Virus record (IMG/VR): IMGVR_UViG_3300027851_000029
Location: 1-61,927 of that record
DNA length: 61,927 bases
Strand: one strand, 5' to 3'
Origin: a virus
Of this stretch, positions 36,081 to 43,799 are shown one piece after another. The notes under the pieces are model-generated. The model saw nothing but the letters and a program-made list of their open reading frames with translations, ran no database searches and was not told the origin of the DNA. Both the position numbers and the translations under genes were made by a program. Each line of letters begins with the position of its first letter. Positions within the stretch are counted from its first letter, which is position 1.

Positions 36081-36503
36081 ATGAAACTCGCTCTGCGCCG
36101 TGGTCCCGCGACCGATGCAACGTGGATGGACAAGCTTGCGTCCAAGATCATCGCTGTCCGCTTGATGACCGAATACACGCACGCAGGCATCGTGATCGGC
36201 GACACGCTTTACCACGCGACCGCCAGGCTCGGCCTGCATTCGACGACCTACACGCCCGAGCGCTGGGAGCTGATCGACCTGGGAATGGGCCGCGACCTTG
36301 ACGCGCTGAGCCTATTTGCCAAGCACGATGGCGCGGGATACGACTGGTTTTCTCTGCTTGCCTTTGCACTGATCCCCGCCCGCGATTCGCGCCGCTTCTA
36401 CTGCTACGAGTGGTGCCACCTCGCCATGACCGGCAAGCACCCAACCGAGCGCGCGACGCCTGAGTCTCTGCTTGAACTCGCATTGAAAGCACGACATGGC
36501 TGA
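36081..36503 (+). CDS. Permuted papain-like (YiiX/NlpC-P60 superfamily) protein, tentative
   Basis: 140 residues. EYTHAGIVIGDTLYHATAR supplies a histidine in the HAGI context, and RRFYCYEWCHLAM supplies a downstream cysteine. This His-before-Cys order with a GDxLYHA strand is characteristic of circularly permuted NlpC/P60 hydrolases. Such enzymes cleave amide or thioester bonds, often in cell walls or lipids. It overlaps the next gene by eight bases and heads the fibre unit. The enzyme assignment is from pattern only. Confidence 0.55.
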   Translation: MKLALRRGPATDATWMDKLASKIIAVRLMTEYTHAGIVIGDTLYHATARLGLHSTTYTPERWELIDLGMGRDLDALSLFAKHDGAGYDWFSLLAFALIPARDSRRFYCYEWCHLAMTGKHPTERATPESLLELALKARHG

Positions 36504-36852
36504 TCCATTCAAGCACAACATCAAGATCATCCAGGGTGCAACGCTTTCGGATGTGACGACGTGGAAAGCCGGCACTCCTGCTGTTGCTGTTGACCTGACC
36601 GGCTGCACGGCCCGGATGCAGGCCAGAGCCAAGATCACCGACACCGCCACGCTGTTGAGCCTGACCACGGAGAACGGCGGCATCGCGCTGGGTGGTGCGG
36701 CTGGCACCGTCGCCATCAACATGGCCGCGGTAGCCACAGCAGCGCTCACATGGAAGTCGGCGGTCTACGACCTTGAGATTGTGTTCGCTGACGCCACGGT
36801 GCGCCGCCTGCTTGCCGGAAGCATTTCCGTGTCTCCCGAGGTCACACGATGA
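36496..36852 (+). CDS. Small beta structural protein near tail fibre
   Basis: 118 residues with IKIIQGATLSDVTTWKAGTP, VDLTGCTARMQARAKI and a C-terminal SISVSPEVTR. This pattern recurs in small phage proteins encoded beside fibres across many proteobacterial phages. It is predicted to be a beta-sandwich. It ends in an ATGA overlap with the collagen-like fibre, so the two are probably made together and may interact. Precise function unknown. Confidence 0.75.
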   Translation: MADPFKHNIKIIQGATLSDVTTWKAGTPAVAVDLTGCTARMQARAKITDTATLLSLTTENGGIALGGAAGTVAINMAAVATAALTWKSAVYDLEIVFADATVRRLLAGSISVSPEVTR

Positions 36853-38144
36853 CGCAGGAGGTTCTGGTTGTCTCAACGACCGAACTCTTGGTGCAGGAGG
36901 TTGGTGGTGAATCGCTGGTCGAGCAGGCTGTAACGCAGGAAGTCCTGACGGTTGCCGAACAGGGTCCACCCGGACCGCCTGGTGGTGGCGTCACGCTGCT
37001 GGGCCGGCTGGCGAACCTGGCCGCCTTACCGGTGTCTGGCGAACTTGGCGACCTGTACATCATCGAAGCCGAGGCGAACCACGGATACGTGTGGGACGGC
37101 GCGGCATGGACGGACACGGGGCCGATCCAGGGGCCGCAGGGCGATGCAGGACCTACCGGTGCAACCGGCGCCACGGGAGCGACCGGGGCCACGGGCGCCG
37201 CCGGAACCAACGGGACCAATGGAATCGACGGCCAGGATGGCGCATCTGCTTACGCGGTTGCCGTAGCCAATGGGTTCGTTGGCACCGAGGCGGCATGGCT
37301 GTCCTCATTGGTCGGCCCCACGGGTGCAACGGGAGCGACTGGATCGCAGGGAATTCAGGGCATCCAAGGCATTCAGGGGAGCGCTGGAGCGACTGGCGCA
37401 ACTGGGGCCGCAGGCGCTGATGGAACGGATGGGCAAAGCGCCTACGAACTCGCGCTGGTTGACGGATTCGTCGGCACGCTTGCGCAATGGCTTGATTCGC
37501 TTGTCGGCCCAACGGGCGCCACTGGCGCTACAGGAGCCGCCGGCAGCGATGGAGCACCCGGGGCAGACGGATCGCCCGGCGTAGGCGTTCCAATTGGCGG
37601 CTCCACAGGCCAGGTCCTGGCAAAGACCAGCGCCACGGACTACGCGACGGAATGGGTTGATCCTGCTGGTGGCGGCACGGTCACATCGGTCGGGCTCACG
37701 GTCCCTGCCGGGCTGGATGTTGCCGGATCGCCAGTCACTGGCAGCGGAACCCTGGCCATCAGCTACTCGGCAGGCTACTCGATCCCTGCTGATGCAGCGC
37801 AGGCCGACTGGAGCACGGCATTTGGCTGGGGCAATCACGCATCGGCAGGGTATTTGAACGGCGCATCCATTGGGTCTACCGTGCAAGCCTACGCGGCGAA
37901 TCTGACAAGCTGGGCGGCGCTCTCGCCTGCTGCGAAACAGGATGCGCTCGTCAGCGCCACCAACATCAAGACCATCAACGGTACAAGCCTGCTTGGCTCC
38001 GGGGACATCACGGTTTCTGGCGGTGGTGGCGTGACAGTTGCTGCAACCGCGCCGGCATCTCCAGCCGAAGGCGATCAGTGGTACGACACCACGAGCGGCA
38101 TCCAATACACCCGCGTTGCAACCTCTTGGGTGGAGCCTGTCTGA
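36849..38144 (+). CDS. Collagen-like tail fibre protein
   Basis: 431 residues. Three Gly-X-Y blocks (about residues 95-135, 155-200 and 220-250; GATGATGATGAAG, GIQGIQGIQG, GATGATGAAGSDG) are separated by two copies of a SAYxxAxxxGFVGTxxxWLxSLVGP module. A PADAAQADWSTAFGWGNHAS segment, common in fibre shafts, precedes the C-terminus (GDQWYDTTSGIQYTRV). The collagen-like parts should form a trimeric triple helix. It is the likely host-recognition fibre. It is followed at once by a small gene for a probable partner. Confidence 0.88.
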   Translation: MTQEVLVVSTTELLVQEVGGESLVEQAVTQEVLTVAEQGPPGPPGGGVTLLGRLANLAALPVSGELGDLYIIEAEANHGYVWDGAAWTDTGPIQGPQGDAGPTGATGATGATGATGAAGTNGTNGIDGQDGASAYAVAVANGFVGTEAAWLSSLVGPTGATGATGSQGIQGIQGIQGSAGATGATGAAGADGTDGQSAYELALVDGFVGTLAQWLDSLVGPTGATGATGAAGSDGAPGADGSPGVGVPIGGSTGQVLAKTSATDYATEWVDPAGGGTVTSVGLTVPAGLDVAGSPVTGSGTLAISYSAGYSIPADAAQADWSTAFGWGNHASAGYLNGASIGSTVQAYAANLTSWAALSPAAKQDALVSATNIKTINGTSLLGSGDITVSGGGGVTVAATAPASPAEGDQWYDTTSGIQYTRVATSWVEPV

Positions 38145-38145
38145 T

Positions 38146-38367
38146 ATGCCAGTTTCATTCCCATCCACCCCAGCGACGAACGACGAATACACCTTCGGCA
38201 CAACGACGTGGGTATTCAACGGCGTCGGATGGGAAGTCGCTCCGGCTGCATCGAGCGGCCCCAACTCATTTCAGGCAGCGGTAAAACAAAACTGGTATGA
38301 AACGCTTGTCACGACCGCACCGAATCCAGTTCAAAACATGACCGGCGTGCTGCTGCAATACGTCTAA
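38146..38367 (+). CDS. Small fibre-associated protein, 73 aa
   Basis: The ATG is two bases after the fibre stop (TGATATG). The TPATNDEYTFGTTTWVFNGVG segment is the strand-turn unit often found at the C-terminus of fibre proteins (TYTFNGRTWxWDG type). It may be a split-off fibre cap or an assembly chaperone. A frameshift separating it from the fibre cannot be excluded, but the frame has its own start. Confidence 0.65.
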   Translation: MPVSFPSTPATNDEYTFGTTTWVFNGVGWEVAPAASSGPNSFQAAVKQNWYETLVTTAPNPVQNMTGVLLQYV

Positions 38368-38376
38368 GGAAAACAC

Positions 38377-39306
38377 ATGCCTACCGCAACCCTCACTTGG
38401 TCCGCTCCGCACGGCGACAGCAACCTACAAAGCACGTTTGCGGCGACGAACCAGGGCGCTATTCAGTTGATGAACCAGTATTTCACAGCGCTATCCGCGT
38501 TCAGCGATTTCCCGTGGGAGGTTTGCAGCTTTGAAGGTACGACAGCGCCTTGGTTCGTCACGCTTCGTAGGAAGTCGCTGGCGGCTGGGCGGATTGTTTT
38601 CATTGCGGTCACTTCGGCGCCTGGGGCTACATACAACCCGCAGCTTGGGACGATAAGCTGGAGCGCTACTGGCGTCAGGGCTGCATTTTTCCCACTGGCG
38701 ACAAGTGACACGCCGGCAAACATTCTCGCAACCAGTGGAGATGTGTTCACAAACCCGTCTGGCAGCTGCGGACTTGGCCCAAACACCGCGATGACGACCG
38801 GAACAAACAGCCTCAATTGCATGGCCTGCGAGGATGGCTTGTTCATGAAGTATGGAGCGGCATCAACCACATCGACCGCTTTTATTGTCGGCGACTTGCT
38901 TGAGGACGATTCTGGATCGCAGGCTCCAATATCGATTCTCAGCTCTGGCGGAGGGCTTGATTCCATGAACCCCAGCCCAACTCCAACAATAGGTGGTGCT
39001 GGGGGGTTGGCAATCCAGGCTGGCGCAACGATTCACTTCGGAACCGGATTCCAGGCTCCAACTGCCATCGGAACCTATATGCGTGACAACGGGACAAAAG
39101 AAAGCTGGTTCCTGCCGCGCACGCTTTGCAGCTACAGCCTGCCGCTTGGGCAGTCTATGAAATACAAGCTGCGCCAGATTGCCTATGGGCCAACACCACT
39201 CGCGGCTTACGAAACAATGACTGACACCGGAGCCGTCCTGAAGGCGATCAGCACCTACCCGGCAGCGACAACAGGATTCCCATGGCTAACCAACTTCAAG
39301 GTCTGA
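38377..39306 (+). CDS. Fibre/receptor-binding candidate, 309 aa
   Basis: It follows an AAGGAAAA ribosome site. The protein is Ser/Thr/Gly-rich and beta-dominated with six cysteines, and the DNA is less GC-rich than the collagen fibre, as seen for exchangeable tip modules. No hydrolase motif is evident. Its position at the end of the fibre unit makes a distal receptor-binding protein plausible. The stop is followed immediately by the sixth late-unit motif. Confidence 0.55.
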   Translation: MPTATLTWSAPHGDSNLQSTFAATNQGAIQLMNQYFTALSAFSDFPWEVCSFEGTTAPWFVTLRRKSLAAGRIVFIAVTSAPGATYNPQLGTISWSATGVRAAFFPLATSDTPANILATSGDVFTNPSGSCGLGPNTAMTTGTNSLNCMACEDGLFMKYGAASTTSTAFIVGDLLEDDSGSQAPISILSSGGGLDSMNPSPTPTIGGAGGLAIQAGATIHFGTGFQAPTAIGTYMRDNGTKESWFLPRTLCSYSLPLGQSMKYKLRQIAYGPTPLAAYETMTDTGAVLKAISTYPAATTGFPWLTNFKV

Positions 39307-39320
39307 CCCACCATAGGGTT
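39307..39320 (+). promoter_or_regulatory. Late-unit motif, copy 6 (CCCACCATAGGGTT)
   Basis: It differs from consensus at two positions (AC for GG) but keeps CATAGGGTT. It begins right after the preceding stop, upstream of the lysis cassette. A 17-codon frame at 39380-39433 could be a leader peptide, with weak support. Confidence 0.55.
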
Positions 39321-39432
39321 TGTCCATGCTGCAGTGTGCGGTGAAACTGCCGTCAGTTTCAACCTAACCGGAGCCTGCCATGGGCAACCCATCAACAGAT
39401 CAACACCAGCCAAGCGGCATGAGAAGCCCGTC

Positions 39433-39642
39433 ATGGAACTTCTGATCTGGTATCTGGTGGTTGCGGCCTGGTTCGGCCTGTCCATCCGTGGGGCGTTCAA
39501 GCCGGCAAAAAAAATCACCCCGCGTAACTATGCGCGTGAATTCCTACAGCAAGTAACGCCGTACACCGAGCGCCAGAGCTGGTGGAGCGATTCGACATTT
39601 GACACAGAGCACAAGCATGGCCCCGCAAAGACCCACCACTGA
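39433..39642 (+). CDS. Small membrane protein, 69 aa
   Basis: The ATG at 39433 is chosen because the hydrophobic helix LLIWYLVVAAWFGLSI then sits at residues 3-18, followed by a basic, hydrophilic tail. The upstream in-frame ATG at 39334 would add an unlikely extension. It is the first gene of the lysis unit and overlaps the next gene. It could be an accessory lysis or holin-like protein; function unknown. Confidence 0.5.
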   Translation: MELLIWYLVVAAWFGLSIRGAFKPAKKITPRNYAREFLQQVTPYTERQSWWSDSTFDTEHKHGPAKTHH

Positions 39643-39955
39643 ACACCGCTGGCAATGGTTTCTCGACAAGGTTTTGCCTCAGTTGTTTGTCGCCCTGGTG
39701 CTGGCGGTGTCGGGTGGCATGTGGCTGACCTACACGACCGTCAACGTGATGGTTTCCAAGCTGGACAGTCAGGCGCGGGACATTTCGGAGGTTCGGGCAG
39801 ATATCGCCAGGGTGGAAGACAACATCAAACGGGTCGAGGCCAATTCCGTGACGCGCTCCGAGATTCTGGAAACGATGAAGCGCATCGAGCAGCAGATGCG
39901 GATCGCCATGCTGGAGGCCGGTGTTCGGCTTCCAAAAGACTTCTTGTCGCAATGA
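39617..39955 (+). CDS. Membrane-anchored coiled-coil protein, 112 aa
   Basis: An N-terminal helix (about residues 16-38, VLPQLFVALVLAVSGGMWLT) is followed by a typical coiled coil (LDSQARDISEVRADIARVED). This architecture occurs in small phage proteins encoded next to holins. It overlaps the next gene as ATGA. A role as lysis regulator or holin accessory is inferred from position. Confidence 0.65.
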   Translation: MAPQRPTTEHRWQWFLDKVLPQLFVALVLAVSGGMWLTYTTVNVMVSKLDSQARDISEVRADIARVEDNIKRVEANSVTRSEILETMKRIEQQMRIAMLEAGVRLPKDFLSQ

Positions 39956-40131
39956 CCACCGTGACCGACGTACTCAAGCAGCGCGGCAAGGTGGTTGCCT
40001 TGTTTGTGGTCTGCGGCGCCGTCGTTGCGGCCATGCACAAGGATGCGGCTGCGGCGATCTTCGCTGCGCTGGCGGTCCCTGTGGGTGCGCTGGCCGGCGT
40101 TGAGGCTTGGGCCTCGAAAGGCGTGGAATGA
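39952..40131 (+). CDS. Two-helix membrane protein, holin candidate
   Basis: 59 residues with two hydrophobic helices (about 13-29 VVALFVVCGAVVAAM and 32-52 AAAAIFAALAVPVGALAGV) joined by a short HKD turn. The size, topology and position immediately before another holin-like gene and the endolysin fit a class II holin or antiholin. It is coupled on both sides by ATGA overlaps. Confidence 0.6.
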   Translation: MTTVTDVLKQRGKVVALFVVCGAVVAAMHKDAAAAIFAALAVPVGALAGVEAWASKGVE

Positions 40132-40337
40132 AGCTCGTTGACAACTGGAAACTCATCGTCAAGAAGGCGTGGTCCGCCCGCTTGATGATCCTTGCGGCAA
40201 TCCTTTCAGGAGTCGAAGTTGTACTGCCTTTTCTTTCTGAGTCCATCCCTCGCGGCACGTTTGCTGTTCTCTCTGGCATCACCGTGGCCGCTGCTTTCGT
40301 GGCCCGACTCGTCGCCCAAAAAGGAATCAGCGAATGA
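40128..40337 (+). CDS. Holin-like protein (DUF7940 type)
   Basis: 69 residues. WKLIVKKAWSARLMILAAIL, VVLPFL, IPRGTFAVLSG and FVARLVAQKG match the pattern of a small holin-associated family seen upstream of GH24 endolysins in many proteobacterial phages. Two membrane helices are evident. It would permeabilise the inner membrane at lysis time. It overlaps both neighbours by four bases. Confidence 0.75.
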   Translation: MKLVDNWKLIVKKAWSARLMILAAILSGVEVVLPFLSESIPRGTFAVLSGITVAAAFVARLVAQKGISE

Positions 40338-40876
40338 AGCCGATCAGGATGCCTAAAGTACCGCCAGGACTCGCGCGCAAGGGTGCCATCCCCGCCGTAT
40401 TCATGGCCGCGCTGACCGGGCCGCTGGCGCACGGAACGCTGGTGCGCTGGGAGGGCGACATCCACAAGGTCTACTCCGACCACCTGGCCGGTGGCTTGCC
40501 CACGTTCTGCGCCGGCCGAACGGACTGGACGGCAAAGCCCGGCACGCTGCTGACCAGCGACTTCTGCCAGGAGGTCAACAAGATCACGCTGCTGGAGTAT
40601 GGCTTTGCCGTGCTGGCCTGCGCGAACTGGGATTACCTGAGCGCAACCCGCTTGGTCGGCCTGACGATCTTCTCCATCAACGTCGGCAAGGATGGCGCCT
40701 GCAATTCGCAGGCCGTGAAAAAGATCAACGCGGGCGACATCAAGGGCGGCTGCGACCTGATCGCCTACACCCCGGGCGGATCTCCGAACTGGAGCTTTGC
40801 CGGCGGCAAGTTCGTCCAGGGTCTGCACAACCGGCGCAAGGCTGAACGCGACCTTTGCCTGAGAGGCCTCACATGA
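40334..40876 (+). CDS. Endolysin, GH24 lysozyme with N-terminal signal anchor
   Basis: 180 residues. The muramidase centre is RWEGDIHKVYSDHLAGG with Glu40 and Asp49 and then LPTFCAG with Thr57, matching the E-D-T arrangement of phage GH24 lysozymes. The C-terminal FSINVG, KKINAGDIKGGCDL and GLHNRRKAERDLC segments are also typical. The first ~34 residues are basic then hydrophobic (AIPAVFMAALTGPLAHG), consistent with a signal-anchor-release or signal sequence. It hydrolyses peptidoglycan after the holin acts. Confidence 0.92.
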   Translation: MKPIRMPKVPPGLARKGAIPAVFMAALTGPLAHGTLVRWEGDIHKVYSDHLAGGLPTFCAGRTDWTAKPGTLLTSDFCQEVNKITLLEYGFAVLACANWDYLSATRLVGLTIFSINVGKDGACNSQAVKKINAGDIKGGCDLIAYTPGGSPNWSFAGGKFVQGLHNRRKAERDLCLRGLT

Positions 40877-41010
40877 ACTGGATTGACGAACCCGAAGAAG
40901 ACCGCCAGCTCGTGGAGCGCGGCGCCATCCTGGCTCAGAACGTAGCCCTGGCCGCTGCCGTGTTCTGCGCCTGCGGCTTCATTGCCACTCTGATTGGAAT
41001 CGCCATATGA
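40873..41010 (+). CDS. Tiny single-pass membrane protein, 45 aa
   Basis: An acidic N-terminus (NWIDEPEEDRQLVE) precedes one hydrophobic helix (VALAAAVFCACGFIATLIGI). ATGA overlaps with the endolysin and Rz genes argue that it is translated. It could tune holin action or be an unrecognised spanin accessory. Confidence 0.6.
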   Translation: MNWIDEPEEDRQLVERGAILAQNVALAAAVFCACGFIATLIGIAI

Positions 41011-41342
41011 ACGCACTGCTCGCCTGGTTCAACCCCACCCGCTGGATCGCGCTCGGCGTGGTCGTTGCGGTCATCGTGTCGGGCTACCTGTGGCACCGGC
41101 ATTCGCTGATCGAGATTGGCCGCGCTGAGTGCGAGGCCGCTCATAAAGCATCTGCCGCCGAGGCGGCAACAGTGCAGGCCGGCCAAGACACGGCGGCAAC
41201 CAAGGAGGTCATCGTCACCGAGACGATCACCGAGACGAAATACAAAGACCGCATCAAAGAGGTGATCCGCTATGTCCCAACGTCTGGCACTGTGTGCCCT
41301 GCTGACCCTGAGTTTGTGCGCCTGTTCAACGCTCAAGACTGA
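41007..41342 (+). CDS. Rz: Rz-like inner-membrane spanin
   Basis: 111 residues with one N-terminal membrane helix (about 11-29, ALGVVVAVIVSGYLW) and a periplasmic helical domain (EIGRAECEAAHKASAAEA...TKEVIVTETITETKYKDR), as in Rz proteins. The Rz1 gene starts inside its 3' end in another frame. Together they would fuse inner and outer membranes in the last lysis step. Confidence 0.85.
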   Translation: MNALLAWFNPTRWIALGVVVAVIVSGYLWHRHSLIEIGRAECEAAHKASAAEAATVQAGQDTAATKEVIVTETITETKYKDRIKEVIRYVPTSGTVCPADPEFVRLFNAQD

Positions 41343-41595
41343 GCCGGTCAAGCCGCAAATCAGCGACACGCTGCGCGCCGCGTGCGAGTCGCTACCCGCA
41401 CTGCGCGCCGAGGCCGGCCAGGACATGCGCCAGGCACTGCTGCAAAACCGTGCTGAGTCCGTGCTGGTGCACGAGCAATGCGCCGCCCGGCACCGTGGAG
41501 TGCTGGCCGCTGTCGGCGTCTCAACTGTCACCCCCGTGGCCAAGCCTGACCGCTGGGACGAATTTCGCAACCTGCTTGATGGAGTAAAACCATGA
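41272..41595 (+). CDS. Rz1: Rz1-like outer-membrane lipoprotein spanin
   Basis: Starts 71 bases before the Rz stop in a different frame, the classic overlapping spanin arrangement. The signal peptide ends in a lipobox (LCAC), so the mature protein would be lipidated at the cysteine. It is longer (107 residues) than lambda Rz1, with helical segments and a Pro-containing tail. Confidence 0.82.
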   Translation: MSQRLALCALLTLSLCACSTLKTEPVKPQISDTLRAACESLPALRAEAGQDMRQALLQNRAESVLVHEQCAARHRGVLAAVGVSTVTPVAKPDRWDEFRNLLDGVKP

Positions 41596-42065
41596 CCCGC
41601 TTTCTTACCATCTTGGTGATGTCGATCGGCTTTCTGCTGACCGGCTGCGCCACCCATGAAAAATACTACGAGGCCGTCAAGAGTGTCGAGGAGGCCAAGG
41701 CCAACGCCCAGGCCGCCCAGGCAACGGCCATCATGAAGCTGGCCGGTGATGGCGACGCGCAAGCCAAGGGCATGGCGCTGATGTTTTTTGCAATGCAGGG
41801 CGCCAAGGCCGGCGGCAATCAAACCGTGATGGCGCCTCCGGTTGATCCGGTTCTCGAATGGGTTCGCGTCCTGGCCGGCCCGGTTACGAACCTCTGGGGC
41901 ATTGTCGAGAACAACCGCACGCAGCGCCACGCGAGCGACAACTCTGTGGCCCTGCAGCAGATCAACATGGGCACACTTGGCAACGTCGCCAATACCGCGA
42001 TCACGCAGCCGCCCGTTGTCATCGGTCCGACCGAAGGGTTCGGTACGCTCTACCCTACCAACTGA
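41592..42065 (+). CDS. Phage lipoprotein, 157 aa
   Basis: The N-terminal signal MTRFLTILVMSIGFLLTGCA has a perfect lipobox (LTGC). The mature part is helical and Ala/Gln-rich, then beta-like. It overlaps Rz1 as ATGA and ends the lysis unit before two strong terminators. It may act as a third spanin-related component, or alter the envelope of infected cells. The role is unknown. Confidence 0.75.
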   Translation: MTRFLTILVMSIGFLLTGCATHEKYYEAVKSVEEAKANAQAAQATAIMKLAGDGDAQAKGMALMFFAMQGAKAGGNQTVMAPPVDPVLEWVRVLAGPVTNLWGIVENNRTQRHASDNSVALQQINMGTLGNVANTAITQPPVVIGPTEGFGTLYPTN

Positions 42066-42113
42066 GTTTTTCCGCAGATGTCTCCAGTCCGGTCCTGAGA
42101 GCTCCGGATTTTG

Positions 42114-42147
42114 GCCCGATGTGGGGATTCCCATGTCGGGCTTTTTT
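42114..42147 (+). terminator. Strong terminator after lysis cassette
   Basis: GCCCGATGTGGG and CCCATGTCGGGC form a 12-pair stem (two G-U pairs) with a GATT loop, followed by TTTTTT. It ends late rightward transcription. Confidence 0.92.
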
Positions 42148-42247
42148 GTTGGCACTGGTGTTGGCATCATGTCCTGATGACCGTGAAACACCGTTGATTT
42201 TGAAGCGAAAAACTGGCGAGCGTGGAATCCTCTCGCTCCGCCAATTT

Positions 42248-42290
42248 GCCCCAGCGTTACCCATCAGTAACGCTGGGGCTTTCTTTTTTT
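42248..42290 (+). terminator. Second strong terminator before integrase
   Basis: GCCCCAGCGTTAC and GTAACGCTGGGGC form a perfect 13-pair stem with loop CCATCA and a TTTCTTTTTTT tail. In tandem with the terminator 100 bases upstream, it insulates the integrase from late transcription. Confidence 0.93.
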
Positions 42291-42360
42291 CCCTCTATGA
42301 TCGCGGCTCCATCCACCAGGATAGCCCGACATTTCCAGACGTTCACGGCGATAGACCGTG

Positions 42361-42388
42361 TGGCATCGGTTGGCATCCGTGGTGGCAC
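42361..42388 (+). promoter_or_regulatory. Repeated TGGCA(TC) sites upstream of integrase
   Basis: TGGCATCGGTTGGCATCC followed by GTGGTGGCAC gives two TGGCATC copies and a third partial copy within 28 bases, 23 bases before the integrase start. They could be integrase/Xis arm sites or part of attP. No core was identified. The rest of 42291-42410 holds no gene. Confidence 0.4.
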
Positions 42389-42410
42389 GCAAAAAGTGAC
42401 AGGGATGCGG

Positions 42411-43565
42411 ATGCCTACAAACCAACTTACAGACGCCAAGTGCCGCGGCGTGAAGCCGACCGACAAGGCGCAGAAGCTTTTCGATGGTGGGTCACTTTTT
42501 CTATACGTTTCCCCAAAAGGCGCCAAGGTGTGGCGCCTGGCCTACAGGGTCAACGGCAAGCCGCAGACCCTGGTGATAGGCCCATACCCTGCAGTGAGCC
42601 TGCAGGAGGCCCGCCAGAAGCGCGAAGAGGCCAAGGCGGTACTCAGGGCAGGGCAGGACCCGAACGCGGCGCGCAAGGCCACGCGCAACGCCGTCACGCT
42701 GGACGAGGCCCACACCGCCTACTGGTCCGGCCGCAAAGACCTGTCCGCCTCCTACCTTGAGAACGAACGACGGGCATTCGAGATGCATGTTCAGCCGATG
42801 CTGGGCTCGAGGGTCATGAAGGACATCACCCGGGCCGACGTGCTGGCCACGCTGAACACACTGGACGCGCGCGGCAAGCACGACTACGTGCGCAAGGTCA
42901 GGATGTGGCTGGCCCAGCTCTGGGACTGGGCTATCGAGCAGGGCCACGCCACGGAGAACCCGCCGCGCAGCATCAAGCCTGAACGGGCCTTCGGGAAAAA
43001 GCAGGTGGGGCACTTCGCGGCGCTGGAGTTGCGCGAGGTGCCGGCGTTCATGGAGCGCCTGGCCATAGAGGGCGACATTCAATCCGTCCTGGCGCTGCGC
43101 CTGCTGGCCCTGACGTGGGTACGGACGAACGAACTGCGGTTTATGCGCTGGGATGAAATCGACGGAGACACATGGCTGATCCCGGCCGGCAAGATGAAGC
43201 GGCGCCGGGAGCATGTGGTTCCGCTGTCCAAGGCTTCGCAGGATCTGCTGGCGGTGCTCAAGCCACGCGCTGGCTCAAGCGTCTATGTGCTGCCCGCCGA
43301 GCACCGGCCTGACCGTCCGATTTCAGAGAATGCAATACTGGCGCTGCTGTACCGCATGGGATTCAAAGGTCAGATGACTGGCCACGGGCTGCGCTCGGTG
43401 GCCAGCACCTGGGCGAACGAGGCAGGCTATCCGCCCGACGTGATCGAGCGCCAGTTGGCGCATGTGCCTGGAGACAAGACCAGGGCTGCGTACAACCGAT
43501 CGATTTACCTCGATCAGCGCCGCGCCATGCTGGAGGCTTGGGCTATGTGGCTCTGTCGTGCGTAA
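42411..43565 (+). CDS. int: Tyrosine integrase (P4-type)
   Basis: The ATG at 42411 is chosen because AGGG lies six bases upstream; an ATG six bases earlier and a longer frame are alternatives. The N-terminal DUF4102-like arm-binding domain (LTDAKCRGVKPTDKAQKLFD, YPAVSLQEARQKREEAKAVL) is followed by a SAM-like core-binding domain. The catalytic domain has Arg in WVRTNELRFMRWDEID, Lys in GKMKRRREH, HGLRS, a downstream His in AHVPGDKTR and the Tyr nucleophile in AAYNRS. It mediates site-specific integration, so the phage is temperate. It is convergent with the leftward early operon, 15 bases away. Confidence 0.94.
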   Translation: MPTNQLTDAKCRGVKPTDKAQKLFDGGSLFLYVSPKGAKVWRLAYRVNGKPQTLVIGPYPAVSLQEARQKREEAKAVLRAGQDPNAARKATRNAVTLDEAHTAYWSGRKDLSASYLENERRAFEMHVQPMLGSRVMKDITRADVLATLNTLDARGKHDYVRKVRMWLAQLWDWAIEQGHATENPPRSIKPERAFGKKQVGHFAALELREVPAFMERLAIEGDIQSVLALRLLALTWVRTNELRFMRWDEIDGDTWLIPAGKMKRRREHVVPLSKASQDLLAVLKPRAGSSVYVLPAEHRPDRPISENAILALLYRMGFKGQMTGHGLRSVASTWANEAGYPPDVIERQLAHVPGDKTRAAYNRSIYLDQRRAMLEAWAMWLCRA

Positions 43566-43580
43566 ATGCTTGTGCCGGTG

Positions 43581-43799
43581 TTATGCGACGGGGTTGTCTC
43601 CTAATTTAGAGTTGGGCTGCGCTGAGTTTCGGCACTCGCGGACAACATCGCGAGCCACGGATCGGCTGGTCCAGCGGAAGTTCTCCAGCACCTCGCGGCC
43701 TGTTCGCGGATCACGGGCAATCCATCCCCAGCCTGGTTCATATTCGACGGTTCGCACGCGCCGCCCAACTCTGCAATCCATCGAATTCGCTTCGCTCAT
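43581..43799 (-). CDS. Hypothetical protein, 72 aa, end of leftward operon
   Basis: Coupled by ATGA to the gene upstream of it (to the right). Basic, with VEYEPGWGWIARDPRTGREV and an Arg-rich C-terminus. No motif known. It is the last gene of the leftward operon and faces the integrase tail to tail. Confidence 0.6.
   Translation of the reverse strand: MSEANSMDCRVGRRVRTVEYEPGWGWIARDPRTGREVLENFRWTSRSVARDVVRECRNSAQPNSKLGDNPVA

Noticed and set aside
37150-37575. Regular short repeats that might be a CRISPR array.
   Set aside because: They encode Gly-X-Y collagen-like repeats in frame inside a fibre gene. No spacers of constant length.
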